Assembly: GCF_000272475.1 (NCBI RefSeq)
Contig: NZ_AKFJ01000026.1
Span: forward strand, 1 to 58,407
Source: Novosphingobium sp. Rr 2-17
Lineage (GTDB): Bacteria; Pseudomonadota; Alphaproteobacteria; Sphingomonadales; Sphingomonadaceae
Length of the DNA: 58,407 bases
Direction: 5' to 3'
In this document: positions 28,380 through 37,008 of the stretch, one piece after another
Layout: each line of letters begins with the position of its first letter
Position numbering within the stretch: the first letter of the stretch is position 1
Translations under genes and position numbers: made by a program
Notes under the pieces: model-generated
The model's input: the letters and a program-made list of their open reading frames with translations, nothing else
Database searches by the model: none
Told to the model about the DNA's origin: nothing

Positions 28380-28515
28380 CGCAGGAGATACGGGGGATTT
28401 CGGCGCCTTTGCGAAGGCCCGGGCTACCGAATCGCGCGCCCGCGACGATCGGATTCCACAGATTGTTCGCAGACTTACCCACAGCCCTGCCCACAGCGGC
28501 AGGGATGGGAAATAT

Positions 28516-29175
28516 TTAGCCGCGCGTCGCTCGCACTGCGGCCCCGCCCGCAAACGGCGCCAGCGCCACCAGCACGAGGCTGGCCGCCGCCGTCAGCGCC
28601 AATCCGGCGGTGCCCCCGGTGCCCAGCGATCCGGCGCCGAAGATCAGCACCGGCACCGCCAGCGGAATCACCAGGAGTCCGGCCAAAGCCGCGCCGCCAC
28701 GAAGCCCTGCCGTCAACGCGGCGACGGTGACGCCAAGCGCGGCGAGGCCGGGAGTGCCGGCCAGCAATCCGATTTCGACTGTGCGCAAGGTCGCCCCGTC
28801 CAGGCCCAGCAGGGCGGCGGCAGGGAGGGTAGCCAACATCAGCGGCGGCCCGAAGCTGAGCCAGTGGGCCAGCACCCGCACCGCGATCACCAGTTCCTCA
28901 GCGATGCCGCGCAGCGCCCATTGATCGAACAAGCCGGCCTCGATGTCGGGCTCTACCAGCCGGTCAAGCGGGAGGATCGCCGCCAACAGCGCTGCGACCC
29001 AAATGACGCCGCCGCCGGTCCGCGCCAGAAGCGGCGCGTCGGGGCCGACCGCGAACGGGTACAGCATCGCCACCGACAGAAAGAACAGCACCGGCAGCAA
29101 GGCTCCGCCGCCGCGCCCACCCAGCATGAGGCGGGCGAGATCGCGTTTTAGCAGGCTGGCAAGGCGCGCGCTCAT
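28516..29175 (-). CDS. ccmB: heme exporter membrane subunit CcmB
   Basis: CcmB is the membrane partner of CcmA in the CcmABCD system that releases heme-loaded CcmE for cytochrome c maturation. The 219-aa protein has six hydrophobic segments and starts MSARLASLLKRDLARLMLGG, the family's typical cytoplasmic N-terminus (ccmB proteins begin with a short amphipathic helix before GG). Its ATG overlaps the ccmA stop (ATGA). The other ccm genes are not in this window. Only 136 bases separate its stop from the small RNA terminator. Confidence 0.88.
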   Translation of the reverse strand: MSARLASLLKRDLARLMLGGRGGGALLPVLFFLSVAMLYPFAVGPDAPLLARTGGGVIWVAALLAAILPLDRLVEPDIEAGLFDQWALRGIAEELVIAVRVLAHWLSFGPPLMLATLPAAALLGLDGATLRTVEIGLLAGTPGLAALGVTVAALTAGLRGGAALAGLLVIPLAVPVLIFGAGSLGTGGTAGLALTAAASLVLVALAPFAGGAAVRATRG

Positions 29176-29759
29176 CGTGCGTAGTCCGCCAGCGCCAGGC
29201 GGGTCAGGCCGTCCAGCCGGAACGGCTGGTGCGAGGCGATCACGGCAATGCCGCCCGCGGCGCAATGTTCGGCAGTGAGCGCCTCTGCCAGCGCCATCGC
29301 TTGGCCATCCAGGCCGTTCAGCGGCTCGTCCAGTAGCCAAACGGCAGCGCGCTGGCCGATGAGGCGCGCGAAAGCGGCGCGCTTTTTCTGGCCGGTGGAC
29401 AAGTAGCGCACGGGTATGTCGAGCAAGGCGGACAGGCCGAGCCGCTCCAGCCGCGCATCGCGGGTTTGGTGCGCGCCGTCGAGCGCGTCCCAGAATTCCA
29501 GGGCTCTGCCCAGGGGCAGTGAAAAATCGAGCGCGGGCCGCTCGTCCAGCAAGCCGATCCCGCCGCTGACCGAAACCGATCCGGCAAACGGGCGCGCAAG
29601 CCCGGCGATAAGGCGCAGCAGGCTGGATTTGCCGATGCCGTTGTGGCCCTCAATCTGCAGCGCCGCACCCGGTTCAAGGACGTGCGTCAGGCCGCGAAAC
29701 AGCACGCGGTCGCCGCGACGGCACGCGAGATCGGTGACTGCGATGGCGGCCTCTTGCAT
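29172..29759 (-). CDS. ccmA: heme exporter ATP-binding subunit CcmA
   Basis: CcmA is the ABC ATPase driving cytochrome c heme handling. The 195-aa protein has Walker A GHNGIGKSSLLRLI, the signature LSTGQKKRAAFARLI and Walker B VWLLDEPLNGLD. The start at 29759 (MQEAAIAVTD) gives normal family length; the upstream extension lies on the antisense strand of the pterin dehydratase gene and is not real. The gene is divergent from that gene, only 48 bases away, and is coupled to ccmB by ATGA. Confidence 0.93.
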   Translation of the reverse strand: MQEAAIAVTDLACRRGDRVLFRGLTHVLEPGAALQIEGHNGIGKSSLLRLIAGLARPFAGSVSVSGGIGLLDERPALDFSLPLGRALEFWDALDGAHQTRDARLERLGLSALLDIPVRYLSTGQKKRAAFARLIGQRAAVWLLDEPLNGLDGQAMALAEALTAEHCAAGGIAVIASHQPFRLDGLTRLALADYAR

Positions 29760-29807
29760 GGCGCCGTGCGATAGGGGAAAGCGGCGCAAGTGCCAAGGAG
29801 ACGTAAG

Positions 29808-30098
29808 ATGGCGATCGAGCCTTTGAACGCAGCAGAGATCGACGCAGCGCTTGCCGAATTGCCCGGCTGGGCGCTGGCTGGCGATGGCAAGGCGATCGAG
29901 CGCGCCCTGACGTTCGCCGACTTCAACGCCGCGTTCGGCTTCATGACCAGGGTGGCGCTGTATGCCGACAAGGCGGATCACCACCCGGAATGGTTCAACG
30001 TCTACAACAAAGTCCGGGTGCGGCTGACGACCCATGATGCCGGCGGCCTGAGCACCCGCGACGTCGCCATGGCAAGGTTCATCGACGCGATTGTTTGA
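29808..30098 (+). CDS. phhB: 4a-hydroxytetrahydrobiopterin (pterin-4a-carbinolamine) dehydratase
   Basis: The 96-aa enzyme dehydrates pterin carbinolamine in the recycling of the pterin cofactor of aromatic hydroxylases. It carries the diagnostic motif [13 protein letters not shown] followed by [13 protein letters not shown]. The start at 29808 has AAGGAGA about nine bases upstream. No phenylalanine hydroxylase is adjacent; in Proteobacteria the enzyme may also serve molybdopterin-related or general pterin recycling. Confidence 0.93.
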   Translation: MAIEPLNAAEIDAALAELPGWALAGDGKAIERALTFADFNAAFGFMTRVALYADKADHHPEWFNVYNKVRVRLTTHDAGGLSTRDVAMARFIDAIV

Positions 30099-30138
30099 CG
30101 CGCCTCGGCCCCGACGCTGACCCCGTCAAAGCGCCGGG

Positions 30139-30756
30139 TCAAAGCGCCGGATTGTTGTAGCAGTGCCAGGTGAAGATCGCCGCCGCGCCGCGATGAGGGC
30201 GCCAGGCTTCCGCCAGCGCCCGCGTTTCTCTCTCGCTGGGCCGGGCGTCCAGGCTCAGGATTTTGTGAAGGCCGGCCTGCACTGCCAGGTCGCCAGCCGG
30301 CCAGATGTCGGGCCGCCCTTCGGCAAAGAGGAGATAGATCTCCGCCGACCAGCGGCCGATGCCCTTGATCTTCACCAGCAAGTCGATCGCTTCTTCGTCG
30401 TCCAGAGGCAGGGCGTCGAAGTCCAGGCTGCCGGCGATGACCAGTTCGCACAAGGAGCGTGCGTAGCCTTGCTTCTGGCGTGACAAGCCGCAGCCGCGCA
30501 AGGCTTCGAACTCTGCTGCCAGCAGTGTTTCCGGCGCCAGATCGTCGCCCAGCAGGGCCTCCAGCCGAGCCCACACCGACGCTGCCGCCGCCACGCTCAC
30601 TTGCTGGCCGACGATTGTACGCAGCAGCGTCGCATAGCCGGTCGGCCGGATGCGCGGTTCCGGATAGCCGCAGCGCTCGATCGCTTGCGCCATGGCGGGT
30701 TCCGCCTGGGCGATGGCGTCGAGGCCAGATTTCAGTTCGTCTCCAGTCAAACCCAT
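30139..30756 (-). CDS. DNA-3-methyladenine glycosylase II-like HhH-GPD enzyme
   Basis: The 205-aa protein is an AlkA-type base-excision glycosylase lacking the N-terminal AlkA domain. It has a helix-hairpin-helix with VKIKGIGRWSAEIYLLF, followed by the catalytic aspartate in WPAGDLAVQAGL. It removes alkylated purines; precise specificity cannot be read. I use the ATG at 30756; a TTG one codon earlier is possible. It converges with phhB, with a 40-base gap containing two copies of TCAAAGCGCCGG. Confidence 0.9.
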   Translation of the reverse strand: MGLTGDELKSGLDAIAQAEPAMAQAIERCGYPEPRIRPTGYATLLRTIVGQQVSVAAAASVWARLEALLGDDLAPETLLAAEFEALRGCGLSRQKQGYARSLCELVIAGSLDFDALPLDDEEAIDLLVKIKGIGRWSAEIYLLFAEGRPDIWPAGDLAVQAGLHKILSLDARPSERETRALAEAWRPHRGAAAIFTWHCYNNPAL

Positions 30757-30862
30757 CAATACCGGCCACCTTGCAAATGCGGGTGGCAGCCTTTAGCAGC
30801 CAGGCACAACGCCGGGTAGAGCCGGCATGGGATGCACGCTGGATCAAAGGGAATTAGTCCGT

Positions 30863-31180
30863 ATGCCGCAAATCATCGTCGTCGATCAGTCGGGTAAGGA
30901 ATCCAGTGTCGAGGCGATTGAGGGTCGCACGCTGATGGAAGTCATCCGCGACAGCGGCTTTGACGAATTGCTGGCGCTGTGCGGCGGCTGCTGCTCGTGC
31001 GCGACGTGCCACGTTCACATCGACCCCGACTACATCGACAAGCTGCCCAAGATGAGCGCGGACGAGGACGACCTGCTCGACAGCTCGGACAACCGCAACG
31101 AATTCTCGCGCCTGTCCTGCCAGGTTCCGATCACCTCGGCCCTGGAAGGCTGCAAGGTAACGATCGCACCGGAAGACTGA
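30863..31180 (+). CDS. 2Fe-2S ferredoxin
   Basis: The 105-aa protein is an adrenodoxin-type ferredoxin. The cluster-binding region reads LCGGCCSCATCHVHI, with ligands spaced Cys-x5-Cys-x2-Cys, and the fourth ligand lies in SRLSCQVP near the C-terminus. An additional cysteine sits between the usual ligands (CGGCCSC). Such ferredoxins pass electrons to cytochromes P450 or to Fe-S assembly. No P450 or reductase is next to it. I start at the ATG at 30863 (MPQIIVVDQSGKE). Confidence 0.92.
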   Translation: MPQIIVVDQSGKESSVEAIEGRTLMEVIRDSGFDELLALCGGCCSCATCHVHIDPDYIDKLPKMSADEDDLLDSSDNRNEFSRLSCQVPITSALEGCKVTIAPED

Positions 31181-31265
31181 GTTAAGGCAGGGCGGCAAGC
31201 TGGTCTTGCAGGGGGCGAGGCGCATTTCGTTTGCGCCGCGCCCGTCCACTTCCTAAATCCGTACC

Positions 31266-32285
31266 ATGACGACTAACGCAGTACCGCTGACCCAGCGCTC
31301 TACTCTCGATCTTATCGGTAACACCCCGCTGGTCCTGCTCAAGGGGCCAAGCGAGGCTGCCGGGTGCGAGATCTGGGGTAAGTGCGAATTCGCCAACCCC
31401 GGCGCCTCGGTGAAAGACCGCGCGGCGCTGTGGATCGTGCGCGATGCAGAGGCGCGTGGCGAACTGCAGCCGGGCGGCACCGTGGTTGAAGGCACAGCCG
31501 GCAACACTGGCATCGGCATCGCCCTGGTGGCCAACGCGCTGGGCTACAAGACCGTCATCGTCATGCCGGACAACCAGTCCAAGGAAAAGATGGACACGCT
31601 GCGTGCGCTGGGCGCCGAGCTGGTCCTGGTGCCACCCACGAAGTTTTCCGACCCCAACCATTTCGTCCACACATCGCGTCGTCTGGCCGAAGAGACGCAA
31701 GGCGCGGTCTGGGCGAACCAGTTCGACAACATCGCCAATCGCAAGGCGCACATCGGATCGACCGCGCCCGAAATCTGGGGGCAGATGGAAGGGCGGATTG
31801 ACGGCTTTACGTGCGCTGCGGGCACTGGCGGCACGATCGCCGGAACCGGCATGGGCCTCAAGGCTTTCGACGAAAACGTCGTGATTGCGCTCACTGACCC
31901 GCACGGCGCCGCACTTTACAGCTATTATGCCGAAGGTGAGTTGAAGTCTGAAGGATCTTCGGTTGCAGAAGGTATCGGCCAGGGCCGCATTACGGCCAAT
32001 CTCGAAGGCGCACCGATCGACACCCAGTTCCGTATCTCCGACGAAGAGGGGCTGGAATGGGTCGCGCGGCTGCTGAGCGAAGAGGGCTTATGTCTGGGCC
32101 TGTCGTCCGGCATCAACGTCGCGGGCGCGGTGGCGCTGGGGCGAAAGCTGGTGAGCGAAGGTCGCCCCGCTCCCCGTATCGCGACGATCCTGTGCGACAC
32201 GGGCTTCCGCTACTTGTCCTCGCTGTACAATGCGGAGTGGCTGGCGTCGAAGAACTTGCCGGTCTTCCCTTGGCTGGCAAGGTGA
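31266..32285 (+). CDS. cysK: cysteine synthase A family enzyme
   Basis: The 339-aa PLP enzyme joins O-acetylserine and sulfide to cysteine. It shows the fold-type II motifs IGNTPLVLL, the Schiff-base lysine in NPGASVKDRAA, EGTAGNTGIGIALVA and GTGGTIAGTG. Paralogues with a longer middle region also occur in Alphaproteobacteria and some act on other substrates, so exact specificity is inferred. It follows the ferredoxin by 85 bases, within which GGCGCA/TGCGCC could form a weak hairpin. Confidence 0.9.
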   Translation: MTTNAVPLTQRSTLDLIGNTPLVLLKGPSEAAGCEIWGKCEFANPGASVKDRAALWIVRDAEARGELQPGGTVVEGTAGNTGIGIALVANALGYKTVIVMPDNQSKEKMDTLRALGAELVLVPPTKFSDPNHFVHTSRRLAEETQGAVWANQFDNIANRKAHIGSTAPEIWGQMEGRIDGFTCAAGTGGTIAGTGMGLKAFDENVVIALTDPHGAALYSYYAEGELKSEGSSVAEGIGQGRITANLEGAPIDTQFRISDEEGLEWVARLLSEEGLCLGLSSGINVAGAVALGRKLVSEGRPAPRIATILCDTGFRYLSSLYNAEWLASKNLPVFPWLAR

Positions 32286-32301
32286 TGTAAACGGCTCGCC
32301 G

Positions 32302-32637
32302 ATGGCAGGACACATTCCGCCTTCCCAGGCAGATTCTCTCGCGGAGCCTCAACATTTCTCGGCGCGTAGCGCGCGGGAGTTGCGGTCGCAGGCGGTACAC
32401 AGGTTGCAGATAGGCTTGTTCGGCCTTTGCGCGATGCTGCTTATCGTCGGCCTGGCCAACGTCATTCGCGATCGTCTCGTCACCGACACGTCCGATCCGA
32501 TGCGATCCGTTATCGCGGTCGATACGAAGCCGACCAAGGCCGCTAGTGATCCTCTGGCTGACATCGGTGTCGTTCCAGCATCCAGTCCCAACCCGTCGCA
32601 AGGCGCGACCGAGGAACCTTCCCCTCCCGCGAAATGA
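32302..32637 (+). CDS. small membrane protein, 111 aa
   Basis: The protein has one hydrophobic segment (about residues 37-57, IGLFGLCAMLLIVGLANVI), a positively charged N-terminal side and a Ser/Pro/Lys-rich C-terminal tail that should face the periplasm. The start at 32302 gives MAGHIPPSQADSLAEPQHF; an earlier in-frame start overlaps cysK. It follows cysK by 16 bases, so it is probably co-transcribed. I do not recognise a family. Confidence 0.65.
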   Translation: MAGHIPPSQADSLAEPQHFSARSARELRSQAVHRLQIGLFGLCAMLLIVGLANVIRDRLVTDTSDPMRSVIAVDTKPTKAASDPLADIGVVPASSPNPSQGATEEPSPPAK

Positions 32638-33025
32638 GCGTGATGAGTCGCCATTTTCGGCAATCGACTCAGTTTGGGGAAAAGCGGGCACTCGGCTCAT
32701 CCGCAACCAAATAAGGACTTAGGGAGGCGTAGCGCTCCCTGCCGACGGCGTGGATGTTTCCGTCGAATCGGGCTGGCTCAGCACGCCAAATCTCCCCGCA
32801 ATCCTTGAGTTTTCCCGAAATTGCGCCGCCGATAGCTGTCTTGGGCCGAATATGTGGCCGTCAGCTATGATGGGGATAATCCCCGGACATTCGGGGATCA
32901 CTGGGGTTGCTCGCGCGTTAGCATTAATACGTTGATTTATAACGATATTGCTTAACCGTACTGACCTGGATCAACCTCGTTCGCGGCATCTGAGCGAAAG
33001 GTTGCACTGGTTTGTAAAGATAAAT
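32638..33025. other. non-coding region upstream of the division cluster
   Basis: I see no convincing gene here. The stretch is clearly AT-richer than its surroundings, especially 32925-33025. It contains competing hairpins: GGGGATAATCCCC at 32872-32884 overlaps CCCCG-N6-CGGGG at 32881-32896, and AGGGAG/CTCCCT pairs near 32717-32737. Two frames of about 60 codons on opposite strands near 32719-32935 have no ribosome site or family character. The region is expected to hold the promoters of the dcw cluster. Confidence 0.6.
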
Positions 33026-33068
33026 TCCCAGGTCATCCCCAAATTTCCCTTTAATCCCCAATCTTCCC
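33026..33068 (-). promoter_or_regulatory. MraZ-box array (five GGGA repeats, one per helical turn)
   Basis: TCCC on the plus strand (GGGA on the minus strand) occurs at 33026, 33036, 33046, 33055 and 33065, a spacing of 10, 10, 9 and 10 bases. MraZ of several bacteria binds direct repeats with GGG cores spaced about ten bases apart in front of its own operon. A TATAGA -10-like element follows directly at 33071-33076, so bound MraZ would overlap the promoter. The mraZ ATG is 140 bases downstream. Confidence 0.7.
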
Positions 33069-33207
33069 GCTATAGAAGGTCGCTCAATCGGAATGGATGA
33101 GTCTCAATCGTGGTTCGTTTGAACTGCGTGATCCGGCGCATGGGCGCGCGACCGGGCAGGGCGAAGTCATGCCGGGGTGACGAGGTAGAACAGGGCGAAC
33201 AGGCGGC

Positions 33208-33711
33208 ATGGCTGGGCAGCCATTCATTTACAGTGGACAGGGCTTCTCGCTGCAACGCGACAAGAACCGCTTTGTCCTGCCCAACGTCCTTCGCACCACC
33301 GTGCGAGCGTCGAGCGACCGCGATTTGCTGTGCATTGCCAAGCATCCCGAATGGAAGTGCCTTGTCGGCTTCGGCACGTCGCGCGTGGATGAATTCGAGG
33401 GCCAGCTCGACCAGGAGCAGGCGCGCGCTGACGCCGCCGGTCGCCCCTTCAATCGCGATAAGCGCGCCATGGCGCTGTACACTTACCAGCAAGTTCCGTT
33501 CGACGGCAGCGGTCGTTTCGTCGTGCCTGATGCCCTGGCGGCGTTGGCCGGCCTCGGCGACCAGATATTCTTCCAGGGCATGGGCCGCTCCTTCACCCTG
33601 TGGGCGCCCGAGGAACTGTACAAGCTGGACGGCGATCCTGAACTGGAAGCCACCATCGCCACCTGCCGTGCCCTGGCCGCCAGCGAGCTTGCCAAGGCGA
33701 AAAAGAAGTGA
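33208..33711 (+). CDS. mraZ: MraZ, transcriptional regulator of the dcw cluster
   Basis: MraZ is an AbrB-like DNA-binding protein with two SpoVT-AbrB folds. The 167-aa product starts [20 protein letters not shown] and shows the duplicated DxKxR-type motifs ([11 protein letters not shown] near the N-terminus and [13 protein letters not shown] in the second half). It usually represses the cluster it heads. Its TGA overlaps the rsmH GTG. The GGGA array at 33026-33068 is the expected binding site. Confidence 0.93.
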   Translation: MAGQPFIYSGQGFSLQRDKNRFVLPNVLRTTVRASSDRDLLCIAKHPEWKCLVGFGTSRVDEFEGQLDQEQARADAAGRPFNRDKRAMALYTYQQVPFDGSGRFVVPDALAALAGLGDQIFFQGMGRSFTLWAPEELYKLDGDPELEATIATCRALAASELAKAKKK

Positions 33712-34694
33712 GCGCACCTGCCGCACCCCACATTCCCGTGCTCCTTGAGGAGGTGGTCGCTGCCCTGAACCCCCGGGGCGGCGACCTCATCGTCGATGCG
33801 ACGTTCGGTGCTGGCGGCTATACCCGTCGCCTGCTCGATGCCGGCGCCACGGTCCACGCATTCGACCGCGATCCCGATGCGATTGCTGCCGTGCAGGAAA
33901 ATCCGGGGAAATGGCCCGAACTTCGCGCCGAGCCGCCGCGCCTGGTGTTGCACCCCCGTCGCTTCTCCGAGATGGTCGAAGGCCTTCGGGAGAAGGGCGT
34001 AGAGCACGTTGACGGCGTGGTGATGGATATCGGCGTGTCGTCGATGCAGCTCGACCAGGCGGAACGCGGCTTCGCGTTCGGGTCCGATGGCCCGCTTGAC
34101 ATGCGCATGAGCCAGGATGGTCCGTCCGCCGCCGACTTCGTCAACGAGGCGGACGAAGCGCAGATCGCCGACATCCTCTTCCTTTACGGCGAAGAGCGTC
34201 AGTCGCGCCGGGTGGCCCGCGCCATCGTCGCCGCGCGCCCGATCGCGACCACGGGCGAGCTGGCCCACGTCGTGCGCAAGGCCGTGGGATACAACCCGAA
34301 CTACAAGGGCGGCTCGGCGCCTAAAGACCCCGCGACGCGCAGTTTTCAGGCGATCCGCATCTACGTAAACGGTGAATTGGACGAGCTGGAAGCCGGCCTT
34401 GCCGGTGCCGAAGCTCTGCTGGCGCCCGGCGGCCGGCTGGCGGTCGTGACCTTTCACAGCCTGGAAGACCGCATCGTCAAACGCTTCCTGCGCGATGCCA
34501 GCGGCGGCGGCAAGACGACCTCGCGCCACTTGCCGCAAATGGCGCAGGACGATGCCGGCACCTTCGAAAACATCGCCAAGGCGGTTCGGCCAGGGGACGC
34601 GGAACTTAGCGCCAACCCCCGCTCACGCTCTGCCACTTTGCGCGCCGCCACCCGCACGCAAGCCCCCAAGAAGCACCACAGGAGTGCAGCATGA
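33708..34694 (+). CDS. rsmH: 16S rRNA m4C1402 methyltransferase RsmH
   Basis: The 328-aa SAM-dependent enzyme methylates N4 of cytidine 1402 in 16S rRNA. Motifs: [13 protein letters not shown] at the N-terminus, SAM loop [18 protein letters not shown], and [17 protein letters not shown]. It ends with a basic tail ([13 protein letters not shown]). GTG start overlapping the mraZ stop; its own stop overlaps ftsL (ATGA). Confidence 0.96.
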   Translation: MSAPAAPHIPVLLEEVVAALNPRGGDLIVDATFGAGGYTRRLLDAGATVHAFDRDPDAIAAVQENPGKWPELRAEPPRLVLHPRRFSEMVEGLREKGVEHVDGVVMDIGVSSMQLDQAERGFAFGSDGPLDMRMSQDGPSAADFVNEADEAQIADILFLYGEERQSRRVARAIVAARPIATTGELAHVVRKAVGYNPNYKGGSAPKDPATRSFQAIRIYVNGELDELEAGLAGAEALLAPGGRLAVVTFHSLEDRIVKRFLRDASGGGKTTSRHLPQMAQDDAGTFENIAKAVRPGDAELSANPRSRSATLRAATRTQAPKKHHRSAA

Positions 34695-35236
34695 ACCTTA
34701 CCAGCGACCGCGTCCGCTCGATCGGCTGGATTTCCATGCTGGTGGTCTGCGGGGCAATGACCATCGGTCTGACCCTTCGCGTCAACGCGGTGAAGAGCCA
34801 GGTCCACGATACCGAGAAGTCGATCGTCGGCGTGCAGCAGGAGATCGACTTCCTGCAGACCGAATTCGCAACCCGCTCCAACCAGCAGGCGCTGCGCGAA
34901 TTGAACGATCTGGAATTCGGCTACAAGGCGCCGATCGCCAAGCAATACATCGAAGGCGAGCGCCAGCTTGCCGCACTGGGCGTTGCGCCGGGGCCGAATG
35001 CACCGGCGCCGATCCGCTACGCCAATGCCGAAAAGACGGGCGACGAAGGCGCAGGCTCTTCGTTGCTGGCAATGGTCTCGCCGGTCACAGGGGCGACGGC
35101 TGCCGCGATCGCCCAAACGCCGGAAAAGGCGGATAACAGCGGCCGCGATCCCGAGCGCGACCAGTTGAAGCGTGACGCCGCCGCTCTCAGCAAGCGCCTG
35201 GCTCGCATAGAAGTGGCCGAGGCCCAGCAGCAGTGA
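34691..35236 (+). CDS. ftsL: FtsL-like division protein
   Basis: The 181-aa bitopic membrane protein has a short cytoplasmic N-terminus, one helix (about residues 11-30, [19 protein letters not shown]) and a periplasmic helix with coiled-coil character ([20 protein letters not shown]). A Pro/Ala-rich linker and a second charged helix follow. FtsL sequence is poorly conserved, and I assign it by topology and by its fixed place between rsmH and ftsI. It is longer than the usual ~120 residues. ATGA and GTGA overlaps join it to both neighbours. Confidence 0.75.
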   Translation: MNLTSDRVRSIGWISMLVVCGAMTIGLTLRVNAVKSQVHDTEKSIVGVQQEIDFLQTEFATRSNQQALRELNDLEFGYKAPIAKQYIEGERQLAALGVAPGPNAPAPIRYANAEKTGDEGAGSSLLAMVSPVTGATAAAIAQTPEKADNSGRDPERDQLKRDAAALSKRLARIEVAEAQQQ

Positions 35237-37008
35237 ATGCCTCTGCGCTTTCTCCGATCGTGATACCGACGACGGTCTCGACCGGGCGGCGCAAGCTCGT
35301 CAATGTCCGCCAGCGTTCGCTGCTGATGGCGAAGATGCGCACGCTGTGGGTGCTGGTGCTATTCACCCTGATCAGCGTGCTCGCGCTGTTTCGCATCGCG
35401 TTCCTGGGCGTAACCGGGGCGACGCCGCGCCATGGCGAACTGGGCGATCTGTTGATCCCCAATCGCGGCACCATCGTCGATCGTAACGGCGTGCCGCTGG
35501 CGCGCGATTTCCGCGTCTATTCGCTGTGGTTCAACCCCAAAGCGATGACCGAGGGTTCGGCGCTGATTCATTCGCCGGCGCAAGTGGCGGACGGGTTGAT
35601 CCGGATCTTCCCCGATCTCGATCGGGCCGAACTGATCGCCAAGCTTTCGTCCGGCAAGCCGGGCTATCTGCGTAAGTCGATCCTGCCCGAAGACGCCAAC
35701 AAGGTTCACGCCCTGGGCGAGCCGGCGCTGGAATATCCGCTGGAAGCGACGCGCTTCTATCCGCAAGGATCGATGGCGGCCCACGTTCTGGGCTATGTCG
35801 ATACCTATGGCAAAGGCCAGGTCGGCATGGAGCAGGCGTTCAACGACCATCTGCTCAGCCAGGAAGGCCGCGCGACGCCGTCGGTGCTGTCGATCGACTT
35901 CCGGGTGCAAGGCGCGTTGGAAGACGAACTGGCGCGCGGCATGGCGCTCAGCAAGGCCAAGGGTGCCGCCGGCGTCGTGCTTGATGTCGATACCGGGGAA
36001 CTGCTCGCGCTGGCCTCGTTGCCATCGTTCGACCCCAATCACGTCCAGCCCAGCGACATGATGATCTCGGCGCAGCAGGCCGCAGACGGCGACGTGCCGC
36101 ACGGCTTCAACCGCGTGACCAACCAGGTCTACGAACTGGGCTCCACCTTCAAGCCGATCACGGTTGCCGCCGCGCTCGATGCCGGCACAATCACCGACTT
36201 GTCGCGTCGCTGGCCGGCGGCGCCGCTGCACGTTGCCGGGTTTACGATCCACGATACCCACCACTACGGCGCCTCGCTCAATGTGCTGGAGACGCTGATC
36301 CATTCGTCCAACATCGTCACTGCCCAAATCGCCGATGAGCTAGGCGGAGTGCGGCTCAAGAAGACGATGGAATCGCTGGGTATGAACGAGCGGCCTTATG
36401 TCGAATTGCCGGCCAAGGGCTTCCCGATCTGGGCGAGCGGGCAATGGCCGCGCCTGCGCACGATGACGGTGGGCTACGGCCACGGCATCGCAGTGACGCC
36501 GCTGCACCTTGCGGCGGCCTATGCCGCGCTGGTCAACGGCGGCGTGTGGCGCCCTGCAACGCTCAAGAAAGTCGATCCTTCTGCGGTTCCAGCCGGTCGG
36601 CGCGTATTCACCGCCGCGACCAGTGCCCGTATCCGTCAATTGCTGCGTATGATCGTCGAGGACGGCACTGGTCGCAAGGCCGACGCTCCCGGCTTCCGGG
36701 TCGGCGGCAAGACCGGCTCGGCAGAAAAGCCTGGCGCGCACGGCTATCGTAAGCATTCGCTGATCGCGACGTTTGCCGCCGCGTTCCCGATGGACAAGCC
36801 GCGTTACGTCGTCATCGCCATGATGGATGAACCGCAGGGCACCGAGGCGACCTCGTTCCAGCGCACCGCCGCCTGGAACGCCGCGCCGGTCATCGCCCGC
36901 GTGGTGCCTCGCATCGGCCCGTTGCTGGGGATCATGCCGGACGAAACGCGCGACATCGACGTCAGCGACTTGAAGCGGCTGGTTCCAGCCGGGAGCACAG
37001 GCGAATGA
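35233..37008 (+). CDS. ftsI: FtsI (PBP3), septal peptidoglycan transpeptidase
   Basis: FtsI cross-links septal peptidoglycan with FtsW. The 591-aa protein has an N-terminal membrane anchor (about residues 38-58), the PBP dimerisation domain from about GELGDLLIPNRGTIVDRNG, and the transpeptidase motifs Ser304-x-x-Lys (ELGSTFKP), SxN at Ser358 (HSSNIV) and KTG at Lys493 (GGKTGSAEK). GTG start in a GTGA overlap with ftsL; it ends in an ATGA overlap with murE. Confidence 0.96.
   Translation: MNASALSPIVIPTTVSTGRRKLVNVRQRSLLMAKMRTLWVLVLFTLISVLALFRIAFLGVTGATPRHGELGDLLIPNRGTIVDRNGVPLARDFRVYSLWFNPKAMTEGSALIHSPAQVADGLIRIFPDLDRAELIAKLSSGKPGYLRKSILPEDANKVHALGEPALEYPLEATRFYPQGSMAAHVLGYVDTYGKGQVGMEQAFNDHLLSQEGRATPSVLSIDFRVQGALEDELARGMALSKAKGAAGVVLDVDTGELLALASLPSFDPNHVQPSDMMISAQQAADGDVPHGFNRVTNQVYELGSTFKPITVAAALDAGTITDLSRRWPAAPLHVAGFTIHDTHHYGASLNVLETLIHSSNIVTAQIADELGGVRLKKTMESLGMNERPYVELPAKGFPIWASGQWPRLRTMTVGYGHGIAVTPLHLAAAYAALVNGGVWRPATLKKVDPSAVPAGRRVFTAATSARIRQLLRMIVEDGTGRKADAPGFRVGGKTGSAEKPGAHGYRKHSLIATFAAAFPMDKPRYVVIAMMDEPQGTEATSFQRTAAWNAAPVIARVVPRIGPLLGIMPDETRDIDVSDLKRLVPAGSTGE

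Noticed and set aside
27949..29151. 400-codon plus-strand frame over the 147-aa gene, the small RNA region and ccmB
   Set aside because: It runs antisense to two supported genes and through a strong terminator. Its composition is Arg/Gln/Gly low complexity and there is no ribosome site.
32719..32935. Two opposite ~60-codon frames in the gap before mraZ
   Set aside because: No ribosome sites, no codon bias like that of neighbours and no recognisable motif. The region is palindromic regulatory-type DNA.
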